Positions 24,567-37,438 of a stretch of DNA of 64,000 bases are shown here, one piece after another. Location of the stretch: the NCBI GenBank assembly GCA_002271215.1, contig CP018628.1, forward strand, positions 4,030,001-4,094,000. Reading direction: 5' to 3'. This DNA comes from Lelliottia jeotgali. Lineage in GTDB: Bacteria; Pseudomonadota; Gammaproteobacteria; Enterobacterales; Enterobacteriaceae. Every line of letters starts with the position of its first letter. The stretch's first letter is position 1. Made by a program: the position numbers and the translations under genes. Under the pieces are notes generated by a model. The model did not search any database. It saw only the letters and a program-made list of their open reading frames with translations, and was not told the origin of the DNA.

Positions 24567-27500
24567 TCATTGCTGTGCTTCTTTGCGCGCCTGACGGAGC
24601 ACCTCATTAATCTGCGGCTTATCAACCGGACCTGTGATGCGATAACGCAGGATTGATACTTTGCTCCACAACGGCCCCAGCACCTTGCTGGCGGCAAATA
24701 CCGCCGCGCCGACAATCGGGTTCACCACGAACGCTGCGGCAACACCCACGGTCGCTGAGATTTCCGGCGCAACCACAGCCTCAAGGTCCAGCTCTCGGCG
24801 CACCAGATTGACGGAGCCTTTCATGGCGATGTCGGCCTCAAGGCCATCCACCAGCGTATCGTCCGTGTGGAGTACGCCGTCTTTGATCCACGCCGTGCTG
24901 CGAATGGAATCGTAATAGAACCCTTCGCTGAAGGTGTCGCTAAAGTCAAAGCGCAGTTTGCGCAGCAGCGCATCGAAACTCAGCAAGCGTAACAACTGCC
25001 CGGCATGGCCGGTACTGACGTCGGCGATCTCGCCTTTGCCCAGATTGGTTTTCAGGATGCCGTTGAGAGACGCTTCGTCCGGCTTCCACGGCTCAGCGCG
25101 CCAGTGCAGATCGTAATTCACATCAAAAGAAGAACCGCGTAGCGGGGTGCTGACGCCAAAGAAATTAGCCGCAGCATCCAGCTTATTGCCTTTTACTTTT
25201 CCTTTCAGCGAGGTGCGCTGGTCGCCTGCACCGTTCACCCATTCACCGTCTGCCGTCAGTCGGCCAAAACCGGTATCAATCAGGCCCCCTGCCAGGCTAA
25301 GGGTATTGCCCTGAATACTAAAGTCACCGTCGATGCGGCCGTATTTCTGCCCCCAGAGCCAGCATTCTGCGCAGCGCAGCTGTAAATCAGGCCAGCCGCT
25401 GAAATCCACTTTTGAAACTTCGGCTAATGGCGAATCCGTTCCCGTTTGCCCTTTCGCTGCCGTCGTCGGGTTATAGTAGAGATAACGAATCGCCGCCTGC
25501 CACGGGGCGTTGTCACGCATCGTCAGCGTGCCGTTAATTTCACGCCCCTGCGCTTCTACAGTCGATCCATTAAGCGTCGGTTCAGAGACAATGCTGAGAT
25601 TATTCCACTGTTGCCCGCCCAGGATCAGAGCCGGAGTACGGACAGTGATGCGCTGCGGGAACTGCGCCGCCTGATCGACGTTTTGCCCTACGCCCTTGTT
25701 AAACATCGCCAGCCATTCTGCGCCATCCATTGGCGGCAGATTCAGTTCAACGCCCGGCTGCTCAGGTAACGGGGGAATAGTGCGGCTATCCGTGGTCCAG
25801 ATGGCTCTGTCGAGCGTTAACTTGCGATTGAGTAACCAGCGGCTATTGAAGTGATTTTTACCGCTGGCATTGCCGGTCAGCTCGAAACTGTTCAGGTCGC
25901 CTTGTACGTTTATTTGCATCGGCAATGGCTGCCCGGTTTTCTTATCCAGCGGCGCAGGTAAGTGACTGCTTACATTCTTCAGATCACCAGTCACATCGAC
26001 CTTATAGCGCGCACTTCCGCGATACGGTAGGTCAATGGCCACTTTGCCGTTCCAGGCCACCGTCCCGTCGATAGATTCAGCCACCGGTTTTGGCAGGACG
26101 TCCATGCGCGCGGGCTGCCAGTTCGCGTCCATGTTAACCGCAACCTGATAGGCTTTTTCACCCTCGGTGGTGCTGAAATCAACATTGAGCGGCTGATTAA
26201 ACCAGGTCGCTTTCAGCGGGTCGCTCTTCAGGTTGCCATTCACAAAGCTGAACTTACCGCTCAGATTCTTCAGCGTGCTGTCGAGCGGTTTGATAAACAG
26301 GCTGTTGTTGTTCAAAACCACGTCGCCTTCTGCGGTGGTCATTTCGCCATCCAGCGGGATATCCAGATGCAAACGGGCATTCACATCGCCGTCAATTTGC
26401 AGCTGTTGTAGCGCCGCTGCCAGCGAGTCGTCGAGCGGTGTGTCTTCGAAATAAGGGCCAACGGCTTTACCCGGACCATTGATGTCCGCATCGATCAGCA
26501 ACTTTTCTTTTGAATAATCAGGAATTACCGCCGTCAGATTGCTGGCAGTGACGCCGCCGAGTGCGACGCTGTCCGTCTTCATCCACAGGCCATCGTTGAG
26601 GAAGTTCAGCTCAATATCGAGGTTTTTCAGCGCGGGCCAGTCCGGCTGGAAGGCGAAGGTAGCATTGCGCAGCGGAACCAGAATCTGGAACTGACCTTCG
26701 TTGTGTTTATAGGGGAACAGATGCGGATTACCGCCGTACACCAGCGTGGCGTTATCGGCCTGACCGCCCTGAATCGCTCCGCTCAGGTAGTCCACCAGCG
26801 CTTTGCCCATCAGGTTTTCCGGGAAGTAGCGCCAGGCCTGACCACCATCATCGGTGCTGATACCCGCCAGAATGCCCAGCCAGGGTTCATCTCCTGCGGG
26901 CTGCAAATAGCGGAAATTACCGCTCGCGTGAACGCCGGTCGCTTTGACGTCGATATCACGGCCATCCAGCTGGAAACCTTTATCGTTCTTCAGCCAGTTG
27001 AGCGTCGCCGCGCCTTTTTCGATTTCCAGCGGCGCGCGGAAAACCGTTTCGTACGGCATTTTGGCATCGGTCATTAGCGCCGTCAGTCTGCCGTCTTCAA
27101 CGCTGCCTTCAAGCTTGCCATCAAAATGTTCGGCTCCAGGGAGAAGTTTCCATTGCTTCCAGGCCAGCGCTTTCCAGGAAGCCTGAAAGCGCGTCTTTTC
27201 AGTGGCCTGCAATGGGATATCCAGCGCCAGTGTGTCAATCTGCCCGCTCGGCTGCGTAGCTTGCCAGACTTCCCCCAGCGCGGAAGACATTCGGTTCGCT
27301 ATCGGGCGCAAACCGTCGAGACTTTCCAGATCGAGATGGCTGGCGCGAATACGCAGCTCGTCGCTACGTTTGTTATTCACGCCGCCAACTTCCTGCTCAG
27401 GCACCCACGCCATCGTTAACGCACCGCGCGGCCAGGCTTTTCCGTCCATTGTGATGCGCGTATCCGGGATCGTGAATTGCCAGTTGGCCCCCTGGCGCGT

Positions 27501-28364
27501 CACATGGGCAGTCAGGTTATCGACAGACATATCGTGGGTTTGGTTTTCACCTTTCCACGCCGCACCGCCCTGCTTCAACCAGACATCACCGGCGGCAATA
27601 TCACCATCGGCCAGCGTCAGCCAGCCTTCAAGGCTAAATCTCGCCCGCTGCAGCGCCACGTTGTCCTGCATCCATTTACCGAGCCACGGTTTTACATCAA
27701 CATCATCGGCCTGCAGCCAGACTTTACCCTTGTTCAGCAACCCGTTGTCGTCGCGCAGATCCATGCGCACCTGCATGATGCCGTGCTGCCCGTTCAGGCT
27801 GGATAGATTGACCTGCCCTTCGGCGCGATGACGATCTTTACCGTTGAGCCAGGTGAGCTGTGGGATCGCCAGTTCAGCCCTTTGCCCGGAGAGCGTGATG
27901 AAGCTGATTTCGCTGTCGCGCAGATCGAAATGATCGAACTGACGCAGGAAAAGATCGCTGATGCGGTTGGTCTCAATACCTTTGCTGTCTTCGCTATTGC
28001 TCAGTGGGGTATTGGTTAAAAACTGCAGCTGGTAGAAGGTGAGATCGCGGAACTGCCAGCGCATGTGCAGCAGACTTTGCCAGACATCCAGCGCCAGGGT
28101 CACGCGTTTAATTTTGAGGTAGCCGCCATCTTTCAGGGTGGCATTGATATCGCGCACATCCAGCGTCGGGCCGAAGTTTTGCCAGTTTGCGCTCAGCTGG
28201 CTGACATCAACGGGAACGCCGGTTGCGCTTTCTATTTTTGCCAGCACCTGCGGGCGCCAGCTGTCGAGATGCGGTAAAACGAGGCGCAGCCCGCTCACGA
28301 GCAACGCGACAATGACGACAAGCGTTGCCCCTGTAAGCAGTAAAATTCCTGGCAATCGCCTCAC
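24567..28364 (-). CDS. yhdP: AsmA-like envelope phospholipid-transport protein YhdP
   Basis: 1265 residues, about the same length as E. coli YhdP (1266). A single N-terminal membrane helix (residues 7-30, ILLLTGATLVVIVALLVSG) anchors a very long periplasmic beta-groove domain (DUF3971, then AsmA-like C-terminus at about 1150-1240). With TamB and YdbH it moves phospholipids between inner and outer membranes. The C-terminal part has hydrophobic stretches (AAFVVNPIVGAAVFAASKVLG). It follows rng by 43 bases. Confidence 0.95.
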   Translation of the reverse strand: MRRLPGILLLTGATLVVIVALLVSGLRLVLPHLDSWRPQVLAKIESATGVPVDVSQLSANWQNFGPTLDVRDINATLKDGGYLKIKRVTLALDVWQSLLHMRWQFRDLTFYQLQFLTNTPLSNSEDSKGIETNRISDLFLRQFDHFDLRDSEISFITLSGQRAELAIPQLTWLNGKDRHRAEGQVNLSSLNGQHGIMQVRMDLRDDNGLLNKGKVWLQADDVDVKPWLGKWMQDNVALQRARFSLEGWLTLADGDIAAGDVWLKQGGAAWKGENQTHDMSVDNLTAHVTRQGANWQFTIPDTRITMDGKAWPRGALTMAWVPEQEVGGVNNKRSDELRIRASHLDLESLDGLRPIANRMSSALGEVWQATQPSGQIDTLALDIPLQATEKTRFQASWKALAWKQWKLLPGAEHFDGKLEGSVEDGRLTALMTDAKMPYETVFRAPLEIEKGAATLNWLKNDKGFQLDGRDIDVKATGVHASGNFRYLQPAGDEPWLGILAGISTDDGGQAWRYFPENLMGKALVDYLSGAIQGGQADNATLVYGGNPHLFPYKHNEGQFQILVPLRNATFAFQPDWPALKNLDIELNFLNDGLWMKTDSVALGGVTASNLTAVIPDYSKEKLLIDADINGPGKAVGPYFEDTPLDDSLAAALQQLQIDGDVNARLHLDIPLDGEMTTAEGDVVLNNNSLFIKPLDSTLKNLSGKFSFVNGNLKSDPLKATWFNQPLNVDFSTTEGEKAYQVAVNMDANWQPARMDVLPKPVAESIDGTVAWNGKVAIDLPYRGSARYKVDVTGDLKNVSSHLPAPLDKKTGQPLPMQINVQGDLNSFELTGNASGKNHFNSRWLLNRKLTLDRAIWTTDSRTIPPLPEQPGVELNLPPMDGAEWLAMFNKGVGQNVDQAAQFPQRITVRTPALILGGQQWNNLSIVSEPTLNGSTVEAQGREINGTLTMRDNAPWQAAIRYLYYNPTTAAKGQTGTDSPLAEVSKVDFSGWPDLQLRCAECWLWGQKYGRIDGDFSIQGNTLSLAGGLIDTGFGRLTADGEWVNGAGDQRTSLKGKVKGNKLDAAANFFGVSTPLRGSSFDVNYDLHWRAEPWKPDEASLNGILKTNLGKGEIADVSTGHAGQLLRLLSFDALLRKLRFDFSDTFSEGFYYDSIRSTAWIKDGVLHTDDTLVDGLEADIAMKGSVNLVRRELDLEAVVAPEISATVGVAAAFVVNPIVGAAVFAASKVLGPLWSKVSILRYRITGPVDKPQINEVLRQARKEAQQ

Positions 28365-28407
28365 GCATCTCTCCTTGTCAGCCGTTCTCTTGCAGCTATG
28401 CTGCGTC

Positions 28408-29877
28408 TTACATCATCACCACATCAAACTGCTGCTGGCTGTAGAGTGGTTCGATTTGTACTTTTACCTGTTTGCCGACAAAGATTTCCACTTCCGCCAG
28501 CGCGTGCGACTCTTCGCCTTTCAGCGCCTCAGCCACTGCAGGGGAAGCATAGACCAGAAAACGATCGGAGTCGTAAGCATGATGCACGCGGACAATTTCA
28601 CGCATGATTTCGTAGCACACCGTCTCCACGGACTTTACCGTGCCGCGTCCGTGACAGGTCGGGCATTCGTTGCACAGCACGTGTTCGACGCTTTCGCGCG
28701 TGCGCTTGCGGGTCATCTCTACCAGGCCCAGCTGTGAGAAGCCGTTGATACTGGTTTTGACCCGATCTTTGCTCAGTGCCTGCTCCAGGGAATGCAGGAC
28801 GCGGCGGCGGTGATCTTCGTTATTCATATCGATAAAGTCGATAATGATAATCCCGCCGAGATTGCGCAGACGAAGCTGGCGCGCAATGGCCTGCGTCGCT
28901 TCGATGTTGGTGTTGAAAATGGTGTCGTCGAGATTGCGATGGCCGACAAATGCGCCGGTGTTGATGTCCACGGTGGTCATGGCTTCGGTTTGATCGATGA
29001 TCAAATATCCGCCGGATTTGAGTTCAACTTTACGCTCCAGCGCGCGCTGGATTTCGTTCTCAACGTCGTAGAGATCGAAGATCGGCTGACGGCCAGAGTA
29101 GTGCTCCAGCAGGCCAGGCATCTCGGGGATGTATTCGGCGGTAAATTCCAGCAATGCGTCGTAGGTCAGGCGCGAATCCACGCGGATTCGGTCGAGCTGT
29201 GCATCAGCGAAATCACGTAATACGCGCTGGGCCAGCGCCAGTTCGCCATACAGTTGGTAGCGCGTCTGGTTGCGTTTTTTACGCTCCATGACTTTGGTCC
29301 AGACGCGTTTCAGATAGGCTGCATCGGACGCCAGATCGTCTTCGCTGATCCCTTCTGCCGCCGTACGAATGATGAATCCGCCCTGCTCGTCGCAGTAAGC
29401 GCCCACCACCTTTTTCAGGCGTTCGCGCTCGCTTTCACTTTCAATGCGCTGAGAAACACCGACGTGCGACGCACCCGGCATAAAGACCAGATAGCGGGAG
29501 GGTAAAGTGATGTCTGTTGTCAGGCGGGCGCCTTTGGTGCCGAGGGGATCTTTCACCACCTGGACCATGAGATCCTGCCCCTGACGGACCAGTTCGGAGA
29601 TGTCGCGAACGGTAAACTGCTTTTGCTCTTCGCCCGCCACACATTCGGTATGAGGCATGATGTCCGAGGCATGCAGAAACGCCGCTTTATCAAGGCCAAT
29701 ATCTACAAATGCCGCCTGCATACCCGGTAGTACACGACTGACACGACCTTTGTAGATATTGCCTACTATTCCGCGTCGCGCTTCGCGCTCAATATGAATT
29801 TCCTGAAGAATGCCGCCATCAATATAGGCCACTCGGGTTTCCGATGGCGTTACGTTTACCAACAATTCAGCCGTCAT
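28408..29877 (-). CDS. rng: Ribonuclease G
   Basis: 489-residue endoribonuclease that matures the 5' end of 16S rRNA and degrades some mRNAs. The N-terminal S1-like domain (about 35-125), the catalytic region with [13 protein letters not shown] (about 298-310) and [16 protein letters not shown] (about 340-355) holding the metal-binding aspartates, and the zinc-link CPTC (about 404-407) are all present. It starts at ATG 29877; the longer ATG 29895 lies inside yhdE. The start overlaps the yhdE stop by 11 bases, so the two are coupled. Confidence 0.97.
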   Translation of the reverse strand: MTAELLVNVTPSETRVAYIDGGILQEIHIEREARRGIVGNIYKGRVSRVLPGMQAAFVDIGLDKAAFLHASDIMPHTECVAGEEQKQFTVRDISELVRQGQDLMVQVVKDPLGTKGARLTTDITLPSRYLVFMPGASHVGVSQRIESESERERLKKVVGAYCDEQGGFIIRTAAEGISEDDLASDAAYLKRVWTKVMERKKRNQTRYQLYGELALAQRVLRDFADAQLDRIRVDSRLTYDALLEFTAEYIPEMPGLLEHYSGRQPIFDLYDVENEIQRALERKVELKSGGYLIIDQTEAMTTVDINTGAFVGHRNLDDTIFNTNIEATQAIARQLRLRNLGGIIIIDFIDMNNEDHRRRVLHSLEQALSKDRVKTSINGFSQLGLVEMTRKRTRESVEHVLCNECPTCHGRGTVKSVETVCYEIMREIVRVHHAYDSDRFLVYASPAVAEALKGEESHALAEVEIFVGKQVKVQIEPLYSQQQFDVVMM

Positions 29878-30460
29878 AATTATCCCTTCCCTCACGCAGT
29901 GAGTTAAAATTGCTCAGCAACTCATACGTTTCCACCAGCGGTAAGCCGACTACGGCGTGATAGCTGCCATTAATCTTCCTGACAAAACAGCCACCCAACC
30001 CTTGAATACCGTATGCACCTGCTTTATCCATAGGTTCACCGCTGGCGATATAGCCGGCGATTTCCTCATCGGTAAGCACTCTGAACGTGACATCTGTGAC
30101 CACCAGACAATCCAGCACCTGCTGGCTGTCCGCCAGGGCCACCGCCGTCATCACCTGATGCGTTCGTCCGGATAATTTGCGCAGCATACGCGCCGCATGT
30201 TCAGCGTCACGCGGTTTCTCCAGTACTTCACCGTTGAGAATCACGATGGTATCTGCCCCCAGCACCGGCAAATCACGCGGCGTTTGTGCCACGCCCGCCT
30301 GGGCTTTTTCCCGTGCCAGACGCGACACATACTGCTGTGCGCTTTCGCCATCGTCCCGTTTTTCTTCAATACCAGGGACGATACGTTCAAAAGTGATACC
30401 CAGTTGAGTGAGTAACTCCTGACGGCGCGGGGAACCAGAGGCAAGATATAAAGCAGTCAT
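29867..30460 (-). CDS. yhdE: dTTP/UTP pyrophosphatase (Maf family)
   Basis: 197-residue Maf-like nucleotide pyrophosphatase. The N-terminal substrate-binding loop [12 protein letters not shown] (residues 6-17) and the catalytic ADTIV motif (residues 70-74) are intact. The family removes non-canonical or excess nucleotides; E. coli YhdE acts on dTTP and UTP. It lies 9 bases after mreD and overlaps rng. Confidence 0.95.
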   Translation of the reverse strand: MTALYLASGSPRRQELLTQLGITFERIVPGIEEKRDDGESAQQYVSRLAREKAQAGVAQTPRDLPVLGADTIVILNGEVLEKPRDAEHAARMLRKLSGRTHQVMTAVALADSQQVLDCLVVTDVTFRVLTDEEIAGYIASGEPMDKAGAYGIQGLGGCFVRKINGSYHAVVGLPLVETYELLSNFNSLREGRDNYDG

Positions 30461-30469
30461 AGAAACCTT

Positions 30470-31974
<1,505 letters not shown>

Positions 31975-31996
31975 AGGCTATGCGTATTCTCGTGTC

Positions 31997-32024
31997 AGAG
32001 AGAAAGGGTAGCCTTCGCTACCCT
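31997..32024 (-). terminator. Hairpin between mreB and mreC, possible attenuator
   Basis: Perfect 8-bp stem AGGGTAGC (32005-32012) and GCTACCCT (32017-32024) with a CTTC loop; on the minus strand TTTCTCTC follows. It lies 10-30 bases after the mreB stop and should partly uncouple mreB from mreCD transcription. Confidence 0.7.
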
Positions 32025-32034
32025 CTCATACCGA

Positions 32035-33123
<1,089 letters not shown>

Positions 33124-33248
33124 TTACTTTACCAACCACACGCAGCAGCGACAAGGCGCAAAAATCATCTGCTACGGTGAAAATTTATGCTCGCCATACT
33201 CAGAGCTACAGGCGCGATATTCTACGTGAAAACAAATCAAACGGCAGG

Positions 33249-35189
33249 TCAAACAGAGTATCTTTGCAAATATTTTTTCACATTGCTGTCAAGCGGCTGA
33301 GAGGAAGCAATAAAATCCCCCTGACCACCTGCCACACCGCGCTCCGTCAACATCTGCCATTCGCTACGTGAACGTATGCCCGTGGCGAAAACTTGCGTTT
33401 GCGTTCCCTTGCATGCTTCAACCAGACTCTGAACTAAAAGCTGGTTTTCCGTGCGTTTTTCAATATTCCTGACCAGCCCCGGATGCAGTTTTAACAGCTC
33501 AACATCCAGCTCCTTGATCCAACTGGTACTCACTAGGGTTAAACCCACCTGTGTCACAGCAACACGAGCGCCGAGTGCGTTCATCAGACGAACGACCGGT
33601 TGTAAGCGGCTGATGTGTTGACAGACATCTGCCTCTGCAAGTTCAAAAATAATGCGTTTTCGCTGCGATTTTTCACATTGCATCAGCACATCGCGCAGCC
33701 AACGCTGAAAACGCGGGCGAATCAGCGACTCTACGGTTATCTGTAATGCCAGATTTTCCTCCGGCCAGAAAGATAAAAATGGAATAAGGCGCGTAATTTG
33801 CTGGCGGTCGTACTCTTCTGAAAGACCAAACTGCAGCACCATCGGCAAATATTCAGCGGAGACCACCTCTTCCGTACCGTCAAAAATGCGACACAGTAAT
33901 TCACGATGGTGAACCTGCCCGTTTCGCATCACTGCGGGTTTTTGATAAATGCGCGGCCCACCACGGCTGAGCATTTGCTCAATAAGCGTACGCCAGCGCA
34001 CATTACCCCGTCCTTTTTCCGGCAGGGAATCGTCATACACCGCCCAGCCGTTTGCACCTTGCAGCACCGCATTACGCGTGGCAGCTTCGGCATGTTCCAT
34101 CACCTGAAGAGTGTGTTGCCCACCGCGCCAGGCGCAAATGCCGATATGAACCATATCATCACGATCGAGCATTTTGGTTGGCGGCAGGGCATCGACCGCT
34201 TTAAGCAACTGGCTGGCAATACTTTCGGCCTCTTTCAACGTGCGGTGCGGGAGTAGCACAGCAAAATCGCTACGATGATAGCGTGCCAGTAGCGCTCCGG
34301 GATAACGCATAATAAAGGTCGATAAAAGATTAATGAGCGTAAAGAGATGGTCTTCAGCCACCGTTCGGCCCCAGGTATCGCGCAATAAATCAAAATCAGG
34401 TAGACGAATGATCATCACGACGCCATGCGCACCCACTTTCTCAGTGTCGTCCAACAGCGTCGCCAGTTGATTATCAAAGAAAAGACGATTGTTCAGGCCG
34501 GTTTTGTTGTCCTGAGCGGCGTATGACCGAATGAGCGTATCCATCCGACTACGCTGATCGCTGGCAAACTGAATTTCCGAGAGCAGAACATCCAGCGCAC
34601 TGCTGGTTCGAGAAGGCCATTCGTAGACCGAACCACGCACCTTCGCGCCCCGTTCGCCGTTTAAGATGCGCACCGACCGCGATTCCAGCAGTTCTTGCCC
34701 GGAGAGTTGACGCCGCAGCCAGCGCACTGCCAAAAAAATCAGCACCACAATAAAGCCCACGGCGACGGTCAGCGGTGCGGTCGTCATCAGCGAGCGGAAA
34801 TAGTTCGCCATCGGATCCTGATAGACCAGCCTAATAGTCATCCCAGGGCTTTTTAATGAATGGACCGTCATTTCGCGATACTGCGCCAGAGTCCCCGCCG
34901 GACGATAACTGCCTTGACGCGCATGGCTCAGAACAACTTTGCTACCCTGAAGGATGTCGATGTGCACAATATCCACCGGCACCATCAGTTCATCCAGTTG
35001 CTGTGAGAGCGCAGGTAAAGTCGAGGTCACAAGACGCGAATCAATGACTGATGCTACGGACTGTAAACGGTTGCCCAGCTTGTCCTGAATCGCAATATAA
35101 AAGCTCAGCGAGCACCCCATCAGGGTGACGAAGATAGTCAGCCCCGTCAGCAGCGTAATAAAAGCTGAAAATTTCGTCGTTAATCGCAT
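33249..35189 (-). CDS. csrD: CsrD, RNase E specificity factor for CsrB/CsrC
   Basis: 646 residues. Two N-terminal membrane helices (about 9-30 and 136-155) flank a periplasmic domain, followed by a HAMP-like segment, degenerate GGDEF (RSDF in RYHRSDFAVLL) and degenerate EAL (ELLCRIF) domains. It binds rather than makes or breaks c-di-GMP and promotes RNase E cleavage of the CsrB and CsrC sRNAs. ATG 35189 matches the E. coli start; an ATG at 35201 would add four residues. It reads toward mreB with a 170-base gap. Confidence 0.95.
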   Translation of the reverse strand: MRLTTKFSAFITLLTGLTIFVTLMGCSLSFYIAIQDKLGNRLQSVASVIDSRLVTSTLPALSQQLDELMVPVDIVHIDILQGSKVVLSHARQGSYRPAGTLAQYREMTVHSLKSPGMTIRLVYQDPMANYFRSLMTTAPLTVAVGFIVVLIFLAVRWLRRQLSGQELLESRSVRILNGERGAKVRGSVYEWPSRTSSALDVLLSEIQFASDQRSRMDTLIRSYAAQDNKTGLNNRLFFDNQLATLLDDTEKVGAHGVVMIIRLPDFDLLRDTWGRTVAEDHLFTLINLLSTFIMRYPGALLARYHRSDFAVLLPHRTLKEAESIASQLLKAVDALPPTKMLDRDDMVHIGICAWRGGQHTLQVMEHAEAATRNAVLQGANGWAVYDDSLPEKGRGNVRWRTLIEQMLSRGGPRIYQKPAVMRNGQVHHRELLCRIFDGTEEVVSAEYLPMVLQFGLSEEYDRQQITRLIPFLSFWPEENLALQITVESLIRPRFQRWLRDVLMQCEKSQRKRIIFELAEADVCQHISRLQPVVRLMNALGARVAVTQVGLTLVSTSWIKELDVELLKLHPGLVRNIEKRTENQLLVQSLVEACKGTQTQVFATGIRSRSEWQMLTERGVAGGQGDFIASSQPLDSNVKKYLQRYSV

Positions 35190-35384
35190 CCTTGAGATCA
35201 CTCCGTTGGTTGATGGGGGAAGCAGTTAAAGAGCAAGTAAGTGCTAACTTGCATTTGGTCGGGGCATACTACCAAACCTGGTGTATCTGGCAATTTATTG
35301 CGTTAAATCGGCATAGCGTTTCAATGAGCGAGTATAGTCTCCAGAAATTATTTTCCAATCACCATGCTTAGTGAGGACATCTGT

Positions 35385-36359
35385 ATGCAGGCTTTGATCT
35401 TAGAACAGCAAGACGGCAAAACTCTGGCGTCGGTTCAATCCCTTGAGGAAAACCGTCTCCCGGAGGGGAACGTGACTGTGGATATCGACTGGTCCAGCCT
35501 GAATTACAAGGATGCCCTCGCGATCACTGGCACCGGTAAAATCATCCGCAATTTTCCGATGATTCCGGGAATTGACTTTGCGGGTCGTGTGCATTCGAGC
35601 GAAGACCCTCGTTTTCATGCCGGGCAGCAGGTGTTGTTGACCGGCTGGGGTGTCGGTGAAAACCACTGGGGTGGCCTCGCTTCACAGGCGCGCGTTAACG
35701 GCGACTGGCTGGTCCCGATGCCGAAAGGCCTGGACGGCCGTAAAGCAATGATTATCGGTACCGCGGGTTTTACCGCCATGCTGTGCGTGATGGCGCTGGA
35801 GGATGCAGGCGTTCTCCCCGACTCCGGTGAAATCGTCGTGACCGGCGCCAGCGGCGGCGTGGGCAGTACGGCTGTTACGCTGTTGCACAAATTAGGCTAT
35901 CAGGTCGCGGCGGTTACCGGGCGCGAAAGTACCCACGATTATCTGCGCTCCTTAGGTGCTAATCGTATTCTGGGACGCGATGAGTTTGCTGAAACCCGTC
36001 CGCTCGAAAAACAGGTTTGGGCAGGCGCAGTAGATACCGTGGGCGATAAAGTGCTGGCAAAACTGCTGGCGCAAATGAACTATGGCGGTTGTGTCGCGGC
36101 ATGTGGTCTGGCGGGAGGTTTTGCCCTGCCGACCACCGTGATGCCATTTATTCTGCGCAATGTCCGTCTACAGGGCGTGGATTCTGTGATGACGCCAGCC
36201 GCGCGTCGTGCGCAGGCATGGGAGCGTCTGGTACGTGATTTGCCGGAGTCGTTCTTCAGCCAAAGCGCCACCGAAATTACGCTTGAACAGGCTCCAGAAT
36301 ACGCCAGCAAAATCATGAGCAACCAGTTCCACGGTCGCGCACTGGTGAAGATTGCGTAA
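35385..36359 (+). CDS. acuI: Acrylyl-CoA reductase (NADPH), MDR family
   Basis: 324-residue zinc-independent medium-chain reductase (YhdH/AcuI) that reduces toxic acryloyl-CoA to propionyl-CoA. The GroES-like N-terminus (SSLNYKDALAITG; IPGIDFAGRV) and the NADPH-binding VTGASGGVGSTAV near residues 150-162 are clear. I take ATG 35385 with GAGG 9 bases upstream; an ATG at 35364 would add seven residues. It is divergent from csrD. Confidence 0.94.
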   Translation: MQALILEQQDGKTLASVQSLEENRLPEGNVTVDIDWSSLNYKDALAITGTGKIIRNFPMIPGIDFAGRVHSSEDPRFHAGQQVLLTGWGVGENHWGGLASQARVNGDWLVPMPKGLDGRKAMIIGTAGFTAMLCVMALEDAGVLPDSGEIVVTGASGGVGSTAVTLLHKLGYQVAAVTGRESTHDYLRSLGANRILGRDEFAETRPLEKQVWAGAVDTVGDKVLAKLLAQMNYGGCVAACGLAGGFALPTTVMPFILRNVRLQGVDSVMTPAARRAQAWERLVRDLPESFFSQSATEITLEQAPEYASKIMSNQFHGRALVKIA

Positions 36360-36397
36360 TCTTCAAATTTTCGTGACATATTCGCGCTAACTCAACT

Positions 36398-36431
36398 CCT
36401 CCGTCATGCTTAGAAAAATGCATGACGGAGG
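36398..36431 (+). promoter_or_regulatory. Perfect hairpin that includes the msrP ribosome binding site
   Basis: CCTCCGTCATGC (36398-36409) and GCATGACGGAGG (36420-36431) form a 12-bp perfect inverted repeat with a 10-base loop. The 3' arm ends with GGAGG, which is the ribosome binding site 5 bases before the msrP ATG. In mRNA this fold would hide the site. No T tract follows, so it is not a standard terminator. Confidence 0.75.
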
Positions 36432-36436
36432 ATGCC

Positions 36437-37438
36437 ATGAAAACCAGAAAACTGACGGAAGCCGATGTTACGGCCGAATCTGTCTTTATGTTACAGCGCC
36501 GCCAGATCCTGAAGATGCTTGGCATTAGCGCCACCGCCCTTTCACTTTCTCCAACTGCCCATGCCGACCTGCTCGACTGGTTTAAAGGCAACGATCGTCC
36601 GAAAGCGCCCTCAGGCCAGCCGCTAACCTTTACCAAACCCGCTCAATGGCAAAATAAACTGCCGCTGACGCCGGAAGATAAAGTCACGGGCTATAACAAT
36701 TTCTATGAGTTTGGTCTTGATAAAGCCGATCCCGCCGCGAACGCGGGCAGCATGAAAACCGATCCCTGGACCTTAAAAATTGAGGGTGAAGTCGCCAAAC
36801 CGCTCACCTTTGATCATCACGATCTCACTACCCGTTTCCCGCTTGAAGAGCGTATTTACCGGATGCGCTGCGTCGAGGCGTGGTCGATGGTAGTACCGTG
36901 GATCGGTTTCCCACTGCACAAGCTGTTGGCAATGGCCGAACCCACCAGCGATGCTAAATATGTCTCCTTCCAGACGCTTTACTCACCGGATCAAATGCCA
37001 GGGCAGAAAGACCGCTTTATCGGCGGCGGGCTGGAATATCCTTATGTCGAAGGATTGCGGCTCGACGAGGCGATGCATCCGCTGACGCTGCTGACCGTTG
37101 GCGTTTACGGGAAAGCCTTACCTCCGCAAAACGGTGCGCCCATCCGCTTAACCGTGCCGTGGAAATATGGTTTTAAAGGCATCAAATCGATCGTCAGCAT
37201 TAAGCTGACCAAAGAGCGCCCGCCGACCACCTGGAATCTCGCCGCGCCGAATGAATATGGCTTTTTTGCGAATGTGAACCCGCATGTGGATCATCCGCGC
37301 TGGTCCCAGGCCACCGAGCGTTTTATCGGTTCTGGCGGTGCGCTGGACGTGAAACGTCAGCCGACGCTGCTGTTTAATGGCTACGCCGATGAAGTCGCCT
37401 CGCTCTATCGCGGGCTCAATTTGCGGGAGAATTTTTAG
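36437..37438 (+). CDS. msrP: Periplasmic methionine sulfoxide reductase, molybdenum catalytic subunit
   Basis: 333-residue molybdopterin enzyme (YedY) that repairs oxidised methionine in periplasmic proteins. A Tat signal with twin arginines at 21-22 ([11 protein letters not shown]) is cut near AHA (residue 43). The molybdenum-ligand cysteine is C145 in [15 protein letters not shown] choose ATG 36437 because GGAGG is 5 bases upstream and the protein aligns with E. coli; ATG 36422 lies in the hairpin. The E. coli regulator pair HprRS is not encoded nearby. Confidence 0.96.
   Translation: MKTRKLTEADVTAESVFMLQRRQILKMLGISATALSLSPTAHADLLDWFKGNDRPKAPSGQPLTFTKPAQWQNKLPLTPEDKVTGYNNFYEFGLDKADPAANAGSMKTDPWTLKIEGEVAKPLTFDHHDLTTRFPLEERIYRMRCVEAWSMVVPWIGFPLHKLLAMAEPTSDAKYVSFQTLYSPDQMPGQKDRFIGGGLEYPYVEGLRLDEAMHPLTLLTVGVYGKALPPQNGAPIRLTVPWKYGFKGIKSIVSIKLTKERPPTTWNLAAPNEYGFFANVNPHVDHPRWSQATERFIGSGGALDVKRQPTLLFNGYADEVASLYRGLNLRENF

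Noticed and set aside
33249..35189. csrD as an active diguanylate cyclase or phosphodiesterase
   Set aside because: Its GGDEF and EAL signature residues are degenerate (RSDF, ELL), in line with the known non-catalytic CsrD.
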